A stretch of 56,305 nucleotides of DNA from JACDQM01 sp044373315. GTDB taxonomy: Bacteria; Pseudomonadota; Gammaproteobacteria; Burkholderiales; Burkholderiaceae_C. Below are positions 8,585-17,325 of the stretch, in pieces. The notes beneath the pieces were generated by a model, which was not told the DNA's origin, made no database searches, and saw only the letters and a program-made list of their open reading frames with translations. Made by a program: the position numbers and the translations under genes. Numbering within the stretch: the first letter of the stretch is position 1; each line of letters opens with the position of its first letter. The stretch lies in assembly GCF_044373315.1 (NCBI RefSeq), contig NZ_JBILQK010000016.1, positions 1 through 56,305 of the forward strand, given 5' to 3'.

Positions 8585-9013
8585 ATGATCATCACCTGTC
8601 CCCACTGCCTCACCAAGAACCGCGTGCCCGCCGAGCGCGCCGCGCAGGACCCGGTCTGCGGCCACTGCAAGGCCGGCTTGCTGACCGGTGATCCGGTGGT
8701 GCTGACCGAGGCCAATTTCGACGCCGTCATCGCCGGCAGCGAGCTGCCGGTGGTGGTGGATTTCTGGGCTGCCTGGTGCGGTCCCTGCCGCATGATGGCG
8801 CCGCACTTCGCGCAGGCCGCCCAGCAGCTCAAGGGCCAGGCCCTGTTCGTCAAGGTCGACAGCGATGCCAACCCGCGCCTGTCGCAGCAATGGGGCATCC
8901 GCAGCCTGCCCACGCTGCTCTTGATCCGCGGCGGCCAGGAGCAGGGCCGCATCTCCGGCGCGATGCAGGCACCGCAGATCCTGCAGTGGCTGATGCAGCA
9001 GCAGAGGCGCTGA
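8585..9013 (+). CDS. trxC: Thioredoxin 2 (TrxC) with intact CGPC active site
   Basis: 142 residues. N-terminal zinc ribbon CPHC...CGHC, then a thioredoxin domain with FWAAWCGPCRMMAPHF and the cis-Pro segment IRSLPTLLLIRGG. This is a cytoplasmic disulfide reductase expected to be reduced by thioredoxin reductase. ATG 8585 gives the usual MIITCPHC start with AAGGAG 12 bases upstream; TTG 8576 lies only 3 bases from that site and seems less likely. It is paired with the degenerate paralogue just upstream and converges with the acetoacetyl-CoA synthetase gene. Confidence 0.93.
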   Translation: MIITCPHCLTKNRVPAERAAQDPVCGHCKAGLLTGDPVVLTEANFDAVIAGSELPVVVDFWAAWCGPCRMMAPHFAQAAQQLKGQALFVKVDSDANPRLSQQWGIRSLPTLLLIRGGQEQGRISGAMQAPQILQWLMQQQRR

Positions 9014-9028
9014 ACGGCCCGGGCGCTC

Positions 9029-11080
9029 TCAGCCCTGCGCCAGCCGCCTGGCGGCAAAGGCGACGAACCAGTCCACGCAGCCGGCATTGGCCATTGCGTC
9101 GCGTTTGAACACCGTCTCGGGCGCGGCGCCCAGCAGCAGCTTCTTCACCGGCAGTTCCATCTTCTTGCCCGACAGCGTGCGCGGCACGGCCTGCACCTGC
9201 AGGATCTCGCTGGGCACATGGCGTGGCGACAGCGCGGCCTTGATCGCATCGCGCAGCCGGCGCTTCAGCGCCTCGTCCAGCGCGAGGCCCTCGCGCAGCA
9301 CGACGAACAGCGGCATATAGCTCTCGCGGCCCAGGTATTCCAGGTCCACCACCAGGCTGTCCAGCAGCTCGGGCTGCGTCTCCACCGCGCGGTACAGCTC
9401 GGCCGTGCCCATGCGGATGCCGTGGCGGTTGATGGTCGCGTCCGAGCGGCCGTAGATGATGGCGCCGCCCTCGGGCGTGATGCGCAGCCAGTCGCCGTGG
9501 CGCCAGATGCCTTCGCCCCTGGGGCCGCGGTACATGTCGAAGTAGCTGTCGAGGTAGCGCTGGTCGCCTGCGTCGTTCCAAAAACGCAGGGGCATTGATG
9601 GGATGGGCCGCGTGCAGACCAGCTCTCCCACCTCGTCGACCAAGGGCTGGCCTTGTCCTTGCGTGTCCGGCGGGCCGTAGGCATAGACCGCGGCGCCCAG
9701 GCAGCGGCATTGCATCTGCCCGCGCCGCACCGGCAGCAGTGGATGGCCGCCCAGGAAGGCGCCGGCGAAATCAGTGCCGCCGCTGATGCAGGCGATCCAG
9801 ATGTCTCGGCCGCCGGGCTTGGGGCAATGCGCCCAGATCCAGTCATAGCACTCATCGGCCAGCGGGCTGCCGGTCGAGCCGACCGCGCGCAGCGCCGACA
9901 GATCGCCCTCGGCCATGGGCTCGACGCCGGCCTTCAGGCAGCTGGCGTAGAAGGCCGCGCCGGCGCCGAAGAAGTTGGCCTTGCTCAGCGCGGCGAAGCG
10001 CCACAGCGTGGCCCAGTCCGCCTGCTCGCGGCTGCCGCCGGGGCTGCCGTCGAACAGGCAGATCGTGCAGCCAGCCAGCAGCGCGCTGATCTGGCAGTTC
10101 CACATGATCCAGCCGGTGGAGCTGTACCAGTGGAAGCGGTCTTCGGGCCGCAGATCGTTGTGCAGCACCCCGCCTTTGAGCTGCTCCAGCACGATGCCGC
10201 CATGGCCGTGCACGATGGGCTTGGGCAGGCCGGTGGTGCCGCTGGAGTAGACGATCCACAGCGGGTGGTCGAAGGGCAGCGGCTCGGGCTGCACCCACTG
10301 CGCTGGGGCCAGGTCTTGCGCCAGCAGTGCGCCGAGGTGATGCGCCTGGCGGCCGGGGCGGGCCAGGGCCTGGACGTCGGCGGCGGCGTCCAGCTGCGGC
10401 AGCAGCAAGACATGCGCCACCGTGGGCAGTGCATCCAGCATCTCGCGCAGCAAGGCCAGGCGCGGCACGGCCTGGCCGGCGTAGACATAGCCATCGACGC
10501 AGATCAGCGCCTTGGGCTCGATCTGCGTGAAGCGGTCCAGCACCGCCACCGGCCCCATATCGGGCGAGCACACCGACCAGATCGCGCCCAGGCTGGCCAC
10601 CGCGAGAAAGGCCACCGCCGTCTGCGGGATGTTGGGCATATAGGCGACGACGCGGTCGCCGCGGCGCACGCCCATGCCGCGCAGCGCGGCGGCCAGCGTG
10701 CCGACCTGGCGCTGCAGCTCGGGCCAGGACAGCTCGGCCAGCTCGCCGCGCGCCAGCATGGCCTCGTTGGCGTGGACGATGGCCGGGCGGCCCGCGGCGC
10801 TGGCGGCGGCGGCATGGCGCAGCGCCTGGGCGGCGTAGTTGATCGTGGCGCCCTCGAACCAGCGCGCGCCGGGCATGCGTTCTTCGCACAGCGCCTGCTT
10901 GAATGGGGTCGATGACTGAAGTTCGAAGAAGTCCCAGACGCTCAGCCAGAAGGCACCGAGCTCGCTGACCGACCATTGCCACAGCGCGTCGTAGCTGTCG
11001 AAGCGCAGGTCCAGGCGCTGCTGCAGGAAGGCCTGGTAGCGTTCGATCTGGTGGGGCTGCTGTGCCACAGGCGTCGTCAT
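9029..11080 (-). CDS. Acetoacetate-CoA ligase (acetoacetyl-CoA synthetase)
   Basis: 683 residues, an adenylate-forming enzyme. The AMP-binding motif is WIVYSSGTTGLPKPIVHG, and HWYSSTGWIMWN, YGRSDATINRHGIRMGTAELY and the C-terminal lysine loop LSGKKMELPVKKLL follow in order. The N-terminal block (RYQAFLQQRLDLRFDSYDALWQWSV) is typical of acetoacetyl-CoA rather than acetyl-CoA synthetases. It activates acetoacetate with ATP and CoA, feeding ketone-body or polyhydroxybutyrate carbon back to acetyl-CoA. Slightly longer than the usual 650-660 residues. It is divergent from the exported protein gene at 11255. Confidence 0.92.
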   Translation of the reverse strand: MTTPVAQQPHQIERYQAFLQQRLDLRFDSYDALWQWSVSELGAFWLSVWDFFELQSSTPFKQALCEERMPGARWFEGATINYAAQALRHAAAASAAGRPAIVHANEAMLARGELAELSWPELQRQVGTLAAALRGMGVRRGDRVVAYMPNIPQTAVAFLAVASLGAIWSVCSPDMGPVAVLDRFTQIEPKALICVDGYVYAGQAVPRLALLREMLDALPTVAHVLLLPQLDAAADVQALARPGRQAHHLGALLAQDLAPAQWVQPEPLPFDHPLWIVYSSGTTGLPKPIVHGHGGIVLEQLKGGVLHNDLRPEDRFHWYSSTGWIMWNCQISALLAGCTICLFDGSPGGSREQADWATLWRFAALSKANFFGAGAAFYASCLKAGVEPMAEGDLSALRAVGSTGSPLADECYDWIWAHCPKPGGRDIWIACISGGTDFAGAFLGGHPLLPVRRGQMQCRCLGAAVYAYGPPDTQGQGQPLVDEVGELVCTRPIPSMPLRFWNDAGDQRYLDSYFDMYRGPRGEGIWRHGDWLRITPEGGAIIYGRSDATINRHGIRMGTAELYRAVETQPELLDSLVVDLEYLGRESYMPLFVVLREGLALDEALKRRLRDAIKAALSPRHVPSEILQVQAVPRTLSGKKMELPVKKLLLGAAPETVFKRDAMANAGCVDWFVAFAARRLAQG

Positions 11081-11254
11081 GGGTGGGTCTCCGGTTTTTC
11101 TTGGGCTCTGTGAAGCGGCATTCTGGTCCCGAAGCCGGCCATGTCGAGTCCTGAAGGTGACGGCGCCAGCGAAGTCGGTGGCGCTGCATGAATCCCCCTG
11201 CGAAAGGGACGGTTCGACCCTGCCGAAGCCCTGGGCGCGAGGCTAAACTGAGCC

Positions 11255-12199
11255 ATGACTTCCCCGAGCGTCCAGCCCGGCCCCAAGCTTCATGCACTGC
11301 GGCGCAGGGACATTCTTGCGGGCCTGTCCATGGGGCTGGCTGCATCAGGGGCCGTGCTGGCCAGCAACAAGCTGCTCACCACGCCTGCTGCGGTGAAGCG
11401 CCCGCCGGCACAGCTGCCAGCGTTGGTGCCCGATGACGTTCTGCTGGACTATCAACGCTTCCTCGGCGGCCGGCCGCCGGCTGAGGTCACCGACTTTGGC
11501 GGCGCGCATGCACGCCGTGATGTGGCCGAGGTGGTGTTGATCCATCAGGCCCTGGCCCAGGCGACCTTCGCCAGCGCGCTGGACATGCTGGCCCGGCCGA
11601 CCGACGCGCGTCTCAAACTGGACCTGCGGGCCGGGCTCGCCGCCTGCACCGCCACCACCTACTGGCGCGGTGACTTTGCCGACAAGGAGCCCGGTCTGCT
11701 GTTCAGCCTGCCCTTGGTCGAAGACGGTGAGTTCGAAGCCGGGCTCTACACCGTGCCTTCAAATCGCCTGGCGCTGGCGGCGCGCAGCCTTGACGATCTG
11801 CGGCGCCTGCGGCTGCTCTCGAACCGCGATTGGCACGTGGACTGGCAGACCCTGATCCAGCTCGGCCTGCAGGATCGCCTGCAGCATGTGGGCAACTGGT
11901 CGCTGATGCCGCGCATGCTGCAGAGCGGCCGGGCCGATGTGCTGCTGGCACCGTTCCAGCCGGGTGAGGGCATGGTGCTGAAAGTGGAGGGCATCACGCT
12001 GGTGCCGGTGCCAGGGTTGAAGATCTCGATGCACGGCACCCGCCACTATGTGCTGTCGGCCAAGCATCCGGCCAGCGCGCAGCTGGCGCCGGCCTTGGAT
12101 GCCGGCTTGCAGGCCTTGCGCCGCAGCGGCCAGCTCAAACGCGCCTACACGCAGTCGGGCTTCTTCCACCCGGCGGTGAAAGAGTGGACCCGGCTGTAG
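11255..12199 (+). CDS. Exported protein of unknown function, resembling a periplasmic solute-binding protein
   Basis: 314 residues. The N-terminus LRRRDILAGLSMGLAASGAVLA is an export signal with a twin-Arg-like RRRD start. The body shows weak likeness to family 3 periplasmic binding proteins (segments such as LLSNRDWHVDWQTLIQLG, MLQSGRADVLLAPF, GTRHYVLSAKHP), as seen in sensor-like solute receptors encoded away from a transporter. No permease or ATPase is adjacent. It ends 54 bases before the persulfide dioxygenase fusion on the same strand. I cannot name a ligand. Confidence 0.7.
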   Translation: MTSPSVQPGPKLHALRRRDILAGLSMGLAASGAVLASNKLLTTPAAVKRPPAQLPALVPDDVLLDYQRFLGGRPPAEVTDFGGAHARRDVAEVVLIHQALAQATFASALDMLARPTDARLKLDLRAGLAACTATTYWRGDFADKEPGLLFSLPLVEDGEFEAGLYTVPSNRLALAARSLDDLRRLRLLSNRDWHVDWQTLIQLGLQDRLQHVGNWSLMPRMLQSGRADVLLAPFQPGEGMVLKVEGITLVPVPGLKISMHGTRHYVLSAKHPASAQLAPALDAGLQALRRSGQLKRAYTQSGFFHPAVKEWTRL

Positions 12200-12253
12200 G
12201 TGGGCGTTGCCCTAAGATCATTCGACGACACGCACTGCACACCCGCTCGTCCC

Positions 12254-13357
12254 ATGTCTGCTGCCCCCCTCATCTTCCGCCAGCTCTTCGACCCGGCTTC
12301 ATCCACCTACACCTATCTGCTCGGCGACCCCGCCAGCGGCGAGGCGCTGCTGATCGACCCGGTGTTCGAGCAGGTGCGGCGCGACAGCGCGCTGCTGCGC
12401 GAGCTGGGCCTGCGCCTGGTGGCCACGCTGGACACGCATGTGCATGCCGACCATGTCACCAGCGCCTGGCTGCTCAAGCAGCGCTGCGCCAGCCAGATCC
12501 TGCTGTCCGCCGCCTCGGGCGCGGGCAATGCCGACCGCCTGCTGCAGCATGGCGAGCATGTGGCGTTCGGGACGCGCCATCTTGAGGTTCGCGCCACGCC
12601 CGGCCATACCGACGGCTGCCTGAGCTATGTGCTGGACGACCACAGCATGGCCTTCACCGGCGACAGCCTGCTGATCCGCGGCTGCGGTCGCACCGACTTC
12701 CAGCAGGGCAGCGCCAGCCGGCTGTTCCGCTCGGTGCGCGAGCAGATCCTCTCGCTGCCACCGGCCTGCCTGCTCTACCCCGGCCACGACTACCGCGGTC
12801 TCACGGTCACCAGCGTGGCCGAGGAGTTGCGCTACAACCCGCGCCTGGGCGGCGACGCCAGCGAGGGCGATTTCGCCGGCTACATGAACGCGCTGGGCCT
12901 GCCGCACCCCAAGCTGATCGACATCGCCGTGCCGGCCAATCTGCGCTGCGGCCGGCCCGAGTCCGAAGGCCAGGGCAGCGGCGACGAGCCCGACTGGGCG
13001 CCGCTGAGCTTCACCTTCGGCGGCATCTGGGAGATCCAGCCCGCGGCGCTGCAGGAAAAGCTGCGCAGCGCCGACGGCGCCGCCATCCAGCTGCTCGACG
13101 TGCGCGAAGCCGAGGAGTTCAACAACACCTTGGGCCATATCGCGCAGGCGCGGCTGCTGCCGCTGGCCGAACTGCAGGCCCGCCTGGCTGAGCTTGACCC
13201 GGCGCGCCCCGTCATCACCGTCTGCCGCTCCGGCACCCGCTCGGCCCAGGCCACGGTGCTGCTGCAGCGCGCCGGTTTCAAGCGCGTGGCCAATATGGCC
13301 GGCGGCATGCTGCGCTGGAATGCCGAGCGGCTGCCTGTCGAGATGGCGACTCCCTGA
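12254..13357 (+). CDS. Persulfide dioxygenase-rhodanese fusion (ETHE1-like plus sulfurtransferase)
   Basis: 367 residues. The N-terminal 240 are an ETHE1-type metallo-beta-lactamase domain: THVHADHVTSAWL, ATPGHTDGCLSY, FTGDSLLIRGCGRTDFQQGS and LYPGHDYRG. Residues about 270-360 are a rhodanese domain with LLDVREAEEF and the catalytic Cys in VITVCRSGTRSAQA. The fusion, known from Burkholderia relatives, oxidises glutathione persulfide to sulfite and GSH while the rhodanese part passes sulfane sulfur between thiols. Start at ATG 12254 gives the usual short N-terminus; the longer open frame has no family support. It is followed by a 538-base gap. Confidence 0.92.
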   Translation: MSAAPLIFRQLFDPASSTYTYLLGDPASGEALLIDPVFEQVRRDSALLRELGLRLVATLDTHVHADHVTSAWLLKQRCASQILLSAASGAGNADRLLQHGEHVAFGTRHLEVRATPGHTDGCLSYVLDDHSMAFTGDSLLIRGCGRTDFQQGSASRLFRSVREQILSLPPACLLYPGHDYRGLTVTSVAEELRYNPRLGGDASEGDFAGYMNALGLPHPKLIDIAVPANLRCGRPESEGQGSGDEPDWAPLSFTFGGIWEIQPAALQEKLRSADGAAIQLLDVREAEEFNNTLGHIAQARLLPLAELQARLAELDPARPVITVCRSGTRSAQATVLLQRAGFKRVANMAGGMLRWNAERLPVEMATP

Positions 13358-13895
13358 GCAAGCCTTGACGCTCAGCATCGGCGTCAGGCGGTGGGGAGTG
13401 TCGGCGCCCTGGCGGCGTTGATGCCTGCTGCGACCGAACAAGGTCGACTGGACTTCCCCGCAGATCCGCATCGATTTTCCGTGGGGGCGGATCCGTTGCT
13501 TGCCAGCTTCGCCGGTCTTGAGCGGGCACTTCGGCGATGTGCGTAGGCGGCTTGGCCGGCAATTTCGGCTCGCATGCCGGCCTCTCGCCGCTTGCGTTGG
13601 TGCCGCGGCTGCCTGAACGGCCGCAGATGTAACGCGCGACTGTCTCTGATCGACCCTTCAGCGACCCTCAGCCCCCAGGGTTGATCGCCGCAAAGCGCTC
13701 GCCCGCGCCGGTGTCAAGCCATCCGCTCCGATTCAGGCAGGCGTCACCCAACAGCGACAAGCGCGTAGGCGACCAGGCGTGACCTGCCTGACGGGGCCGT
13801 CCGTCAAGGGCGTGCTGCGGTGCTGGGCGACTCTTGCTGGCGCGGATGGGGTTTGTATTGTTTGGTCAAGCCTGCCCGATGACGACAATGCCGGC
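13358..13895. other. Intergenic stretch without a convincing gene
   Basis: 538 bases between the persulfide dioxygenase fusion and the AraC gene. Open frames here (for example minus-strand 13278-13562) are Pro/Arg-rich, resemble no family I know and overlap the preceding gene antisense. The part just before the AraC start (about 13850-13875) is locally AT-richer and may hold its promoter; I cannot assign -35/-10 boxes with confidence. Confidence 0.6.
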
Positions 13896-14894
13896 ATGGT
13901 TGAAACGCTGTCGTACGTTAGTTCATCGGAGTTTCTGGGTGCGGCAACCACTCGGTGGGCCAGCCTTTTCCGGACGCAAGTGCCCGAGCGGGCCGCCGAC
14001 TTCGTGGGCAGGCTGTACTCGCCGCATGCGCTTCGTGTCGGCCGCGTCGATGGATTCGACATGCAACTCGGCGGCTTCGAGTTCGGTCACATTCATGTGG
14101 GTGCCATCAGCTACGGCAGCCCCGTGATCGCACAGCTGGCCCCGCAGCAGGCCCACTGGGTGTTTTCCCGGCTGCAGCGAGGCACGGCGACGCGCGGTCG
14201 GCATGGGCGCACCTTTGGTGCCGGCGATGCCAGCGTGCTGGCGCCTGGCGAAACCCACGAAGTACACCTGTCCGCCGACATGCAGTTGATCAACCTGCGC
14301 ATCGCGCATGAGGACATGATCAGGGCGTGCCATGCGCTCTCGGGTGTCGAGCCCGGGGGGAGCCTCGGTTTCGACGACCACCTGCCGGCTGGCAGCGCTG
14401 CTTCCGAGGCTCTGCACCGCATCACGTTGCTGCTGGCGAACACGCCGCAGTACGCGCATGCGGCCTCAGTCTGCTTCGAACGCAGCCTGCAGGAGGCCGT
14501 GATGTTCGAGTTGCTGCTGGCATGGCCCAGTGCGGTCAGCGGGTACCTCGCGCAGCCGGCCAGCCTGCCCGAGACGACGCGCAGGGCGCGGGACTATCTG
14601 CATGAGCATTGCGAAGACTTGCCAACGGTGGGTGACCTGGCGCGCCATTGCGGCGTCAGCGTGCGTGCGCTGGCCAGGGGGTTCGCCCGTCACCTGAACA
14701 CGTCGCCGCTGCAGTACATGATCAACCTGCGCCTCGACCGTGTTCGCCAGCAATTGCAGGCCCATGGTCGGGAGGGCAATGTGACTGAGGTCGCGCACCG
14801 GTGGGGCTTCACCCACGCAGGGCAATTTGCGGCTCGCTACCGCAATCGGTTTGGCGAGCTGCCTTCGGAGACCCAACGCAAGGGTCGCGGCTGA
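13896..14894 (+). CDS. AraC-family transcriptional regulator
   Basis: 332 residues. The C-terminal 100 contain the double helix-turn-helix: TVGDLARHCGVSVRALARGF, then GNVTEVAHRWGFTHAGQFAARYRNRFGELPS. The N-terminal part (about 20-200) is a cupin-like effector domain of the AraC_binding_2 sort, with SPVIAQLAPQQAHWVFSRL and ASVLAPGETHEVHLS. Start taken as ATG 13896 (MVETLSYVSS), since the longer frame to 13779 lacks similarity to such regulators. It is followed on the same strand by a TonB-dependent receptor and an esterase-like gene and probably controls them; the inducer is unknown. Confidence 0.88.
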   Translation: MVETLSYVSSSEFLGAATTRWASLFRTQVPERAADFVGRLYSPHALRVGRVDGFDMQLGGFEFGHIHVGAISYGSPVIAQLAPQQAHWVFSRLQRGTATRGRHGRTFGAGDASVLAPGETHEVHLSADMQLINLRIAHEDMIRACHALSGVEPGGSLGFDDHLPAGSAASEALHRITLLLANTPQYAHAASVCFERSLQEAVMFELLLAWPSAVSGYLAQPASLPETTRRARDYLHEHCEDLPTVGDLARHCGVSVRALARGFARHLNTSPLQYMINLRLDRVRQQLQAHGREGNVTEVAHRWGFTHAGQFAARYRNRFGELPSETQRKGRG

Positions 14895-15062
14895 AGCCTC
14901 GCAGCCGCCGGGGGTTTCCCTACGTGTTCCGTTTTGCGACTGCAGGGTACCGATTCTCGATGGCGCGCGGGCGCGCACCGGCCGGACACTGTCTCCACGC
15001 GGTACCGAGTGGCCCTTGCGGGCTGGCTTGGCACCCTGTGTACACCTGCCAGGAGACACCAC

Positions 15063-17306
15063 ATGCCAGCATCGCACTCGCACCACCGACACGCCGTCGC
15101 CACCGCCGTTCTTTCCGCCCTGGGCGGACTGTCTTCAATGCCCGTGCTGGCCCAGGCCAGCGGCACCGAAGGTGCGCTGGTGCTGGAGCGCGTGGAGATC
15201 ACCGCTGAAAAGCGACTGACTGTGCTGGACACGACACCGTCGGCGATCTCGGTGCTGAATGGTCGCCGGTTGGCCGAATCCGGCGCCACCGGCTTGGCCG
15301 ACCTGGTCACACTGGTGCCGAACATGTCATTCACCACGGGCTATGGCGCCAGCCAGTTGTTCATCCGCGGTATCGGCAACGTCTTCTTCACCGCGGGTGG
15401 CGACCCTGGGGTGGCGCTCTACACGGACGGCGCCTACATCTCGGACCAGACGAGTTCCAATGCCAGCCTGTTCGACGTGCAGCGCGTCGAGGTGCTGCGC
15501 GGCCCGCAGGGCGCTCTGTACGGGCGCAACGCCACTGGCGGTGCGATGAACCTGATCTCGGCCCTGCCTACGCAGGCTTTCAAGGCGCAGTTCGGCGCCT
15601 TGCTGGGGCAGTACGGTCGCCGCGAGAGCGAAGGCTTCGTCTCAGGCGGGCTGGGTTTCGCGAACACCAGTGCGCGGCTGTCGTACCAGGTCAAGAAGCT
15701 CGACGGCTACATCGTCAACCAGCTCGCGGGCGTGCGCTCGGGGCCGGTGTTGCCGGGCGGGGTTGACACGATGGGCCCTGAGCGGCTGGACGACCTCGAT
15801 TCCAGTGCCTTGCGGCTGCAGACACTGACCGACCTGGGTGCGGCCGGCACGCTGCGCCTGATTGCCAGCAGCTACCGCCAGGACGAAGCCGGGCCCGGCA
15901 ACAAGCAGCTCGTCGATCCGGTCACGATCCCGATCCTGCTGTACAACGCCAGGCCGGTGGCCGACCCCCGCGCGACCAAGAGCCAGGGGGCGTCGAACTT
16001 GGTCGACGTGAAGGCGCTCCAGGTCGTCTACGAGCGACCGCTGGGAGACGCCACCTTGAGCGTGGTCGCCAGCCACCGCAAGAGCGACGCCGACATGTTC
16101 TGGGACGGCGACGCGACCGAGGCCTTGATGGCGACCACGCGCTTCAAGACGGGCAGCCGCGACCGAAGCATCAACGTGCACGTGGCCAGCGGCGAGGGTG
16201 CACTGCAGTGGCTTGTCGGCGCCAGCTGGCTGCAGTTCGACCAGCGCCAGGACATCCAGGTCGATACGCAGATTCCCTTGGGTTTCCTGGCGCCTGGCCA
16301 GCCCGTGAACGTGCCGTTCCCGGGCGGCGTGAGGTTTCTGCTGGGCGGCAAGGTCGACACCCGCTCGACCGCGGCCTACGCTGACCTGCGTTACGCACTG
16401 AGCAAGCAGTTCGCCGTGCTCGCGGGCCTGCGCAGCAGCCGCGACACCAAGGAGGCCCAGGAGTACCAGACGGTGGCCGCCTTTGGCCTGAACGGCACGG
16501 GCGCACCGTCAGCCAGTTGGAGCAGCACACCGGGCAGCCTGGGTTTCGAGGCCACCTTGGCACGGGACACGCTGATCTACGGGAAGTTGTCGCGGGGCTT
16601 CAAGTCCGGTGCCATCAACCTGGGCGCCCTGCAAAGCACCGCGGTGCGTCCGGAGACGGTCAACAGCGCCGAACTCGGTTTCAAGACCGGCTTCCTGGAG
16701 CGTCGCGGCGCGTTCTCGGCCGCGGTCTTCTCCAGCAAGTACCGCGACATGCAGGTCTCGCAAGTGGGTCTGGCTTCGGCGATCCTGACCAACGCCTCGG
16801 CGGCCAAGATCAACGGCCTGGAACTGGAGCTGTCGATGCGGCCGGTATCGGCGCTGACGCTTTCGGCCACGCTCGGGCTGATGGACCCGAAATACACGCG
16901 CTTCCTGAACGTCGACCTGCGCAATGGCCCCGGGGTCACGGTGGATGTCAGCGGCCGCCAGCTGGCCCAAGTCTCCAAGCAGCAGGCCAGCCTCGGCGCC
17001 GAATGGACGCAGACCCTGGGTGATCTGCGGGCCTTGTTCCGCGCCGACTATGCCTGGCGCAGCAAGTACTGCTTCACCGAGTTCAACACACCCGATGCAG
17101 AACAGGCGGCCTACGGCACCTTGAATCTTGGCGTGGTGCTGCGGCCACGCCAAGGGGCCTGGAAGGCGTACGCGCAGTTGCTGAACGTCGGCAACAGCAC
17201 GGCCATCACCAGCATGAACATCGCCAGCCCAGTACTTGGGGGGTCGCGTCAGGTGAACTACACACCGCCGCGTCGCGTGGCGGTCGGGGCCTCGATGGAC
17301 TTCTGA
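15063..17306 (+). CDS. TonB-dependent outer-membrane receptor
   Basis: 747 residues. A signal peptide (ending near SSMPVLAQA) is followed by a TonB-box-like LVLERVEITAEKR, a plug domain with IRGIGNVFFTAGGDPGVALY and VEVLRGPQGALYGRNATGGAMN, and a 22-strand-type barrel ending in the aromatic VAVGASMDF. It imports a large or scarce ligand across the outer membrane using TonB-ExbBD energy. AGGAG at 15051-15055 fixes the start at ATG 15063. Neighbours are an AraC regulator upstream and a serine hydrolase 19 bases downstream, suggesting uptake of an ester-containing compound rather than a classical siderophore; that is inference. Confidence 0.92.
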   Translation: MPASHSHHRHAVATAVLSALGGLSSMPVLAQASGTEGALVLERVEITAEKRLTVLDTTPSAISVLNGRRLAESGATGLADLVTLVPNMSFTTGYGASQLFIRGIGNVFFTAGGDPGVALYTDGAYISDQTSSNASLFDVQRVEVLRGPQGALYGRNATGGAMNLISALPTQAFKAQFGALLGQYGRRESEGFVSGGLGFANTSARLSYQVKKLDGYIVNQLAGVRSGPVLPGGVDTMGPERLDDLDSSALRLQTLTDLGAAGTLRLIASSYRQDEAGPGNKQLVDPVTIPILLYNARPVADPRATKSQGASNLVDVKALQVVYERPLGDATLSVVASHRKSDADMFWDGDATEALMATTRFKTGSRDRSINVHVASGEGALQWLVGASWLQFDQRQDIQVDTQIPLGFLAPGQPVNVPFPGGVRFLLGGKVDTRSTAAYADLRYALSKQFAVLAGLRSSRDTKEAQEYQTVAAFGLNGTGAPSASWSSTPGSLGFEATLARDTLIYGKLSRGFKSGAINLGALQSTAVRPETVNSAELGFKTGFLERRGAFSAAVFSSKYRDMQVSQVGLASAILTNASAAKINGLELELSMRPVSALTLSATLGLMDPKYTRFLNVDLRNGPGVTVDVSGRQLAQVSKQQASLGAEWTQTLGDLRALFRADYAWRSKYCFTEFNTPDAEQAAYGTLNLGVVLRPRQGAWKAYAQLLNVGNSTAITSMNIASPVLGGSRQVNYTPPRRVAVGASMDF

Positions 17307-17325
17307 ACCCACAGTCTCCGTGATC

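Noticed and set aside
13278..13562. Minus-strand frame of 94 codons after the persulfide dioxygenase gene
   Set aside because: It overlaps that gene antisense and has Pro/Arg/Ser-rich content with no signal or family.
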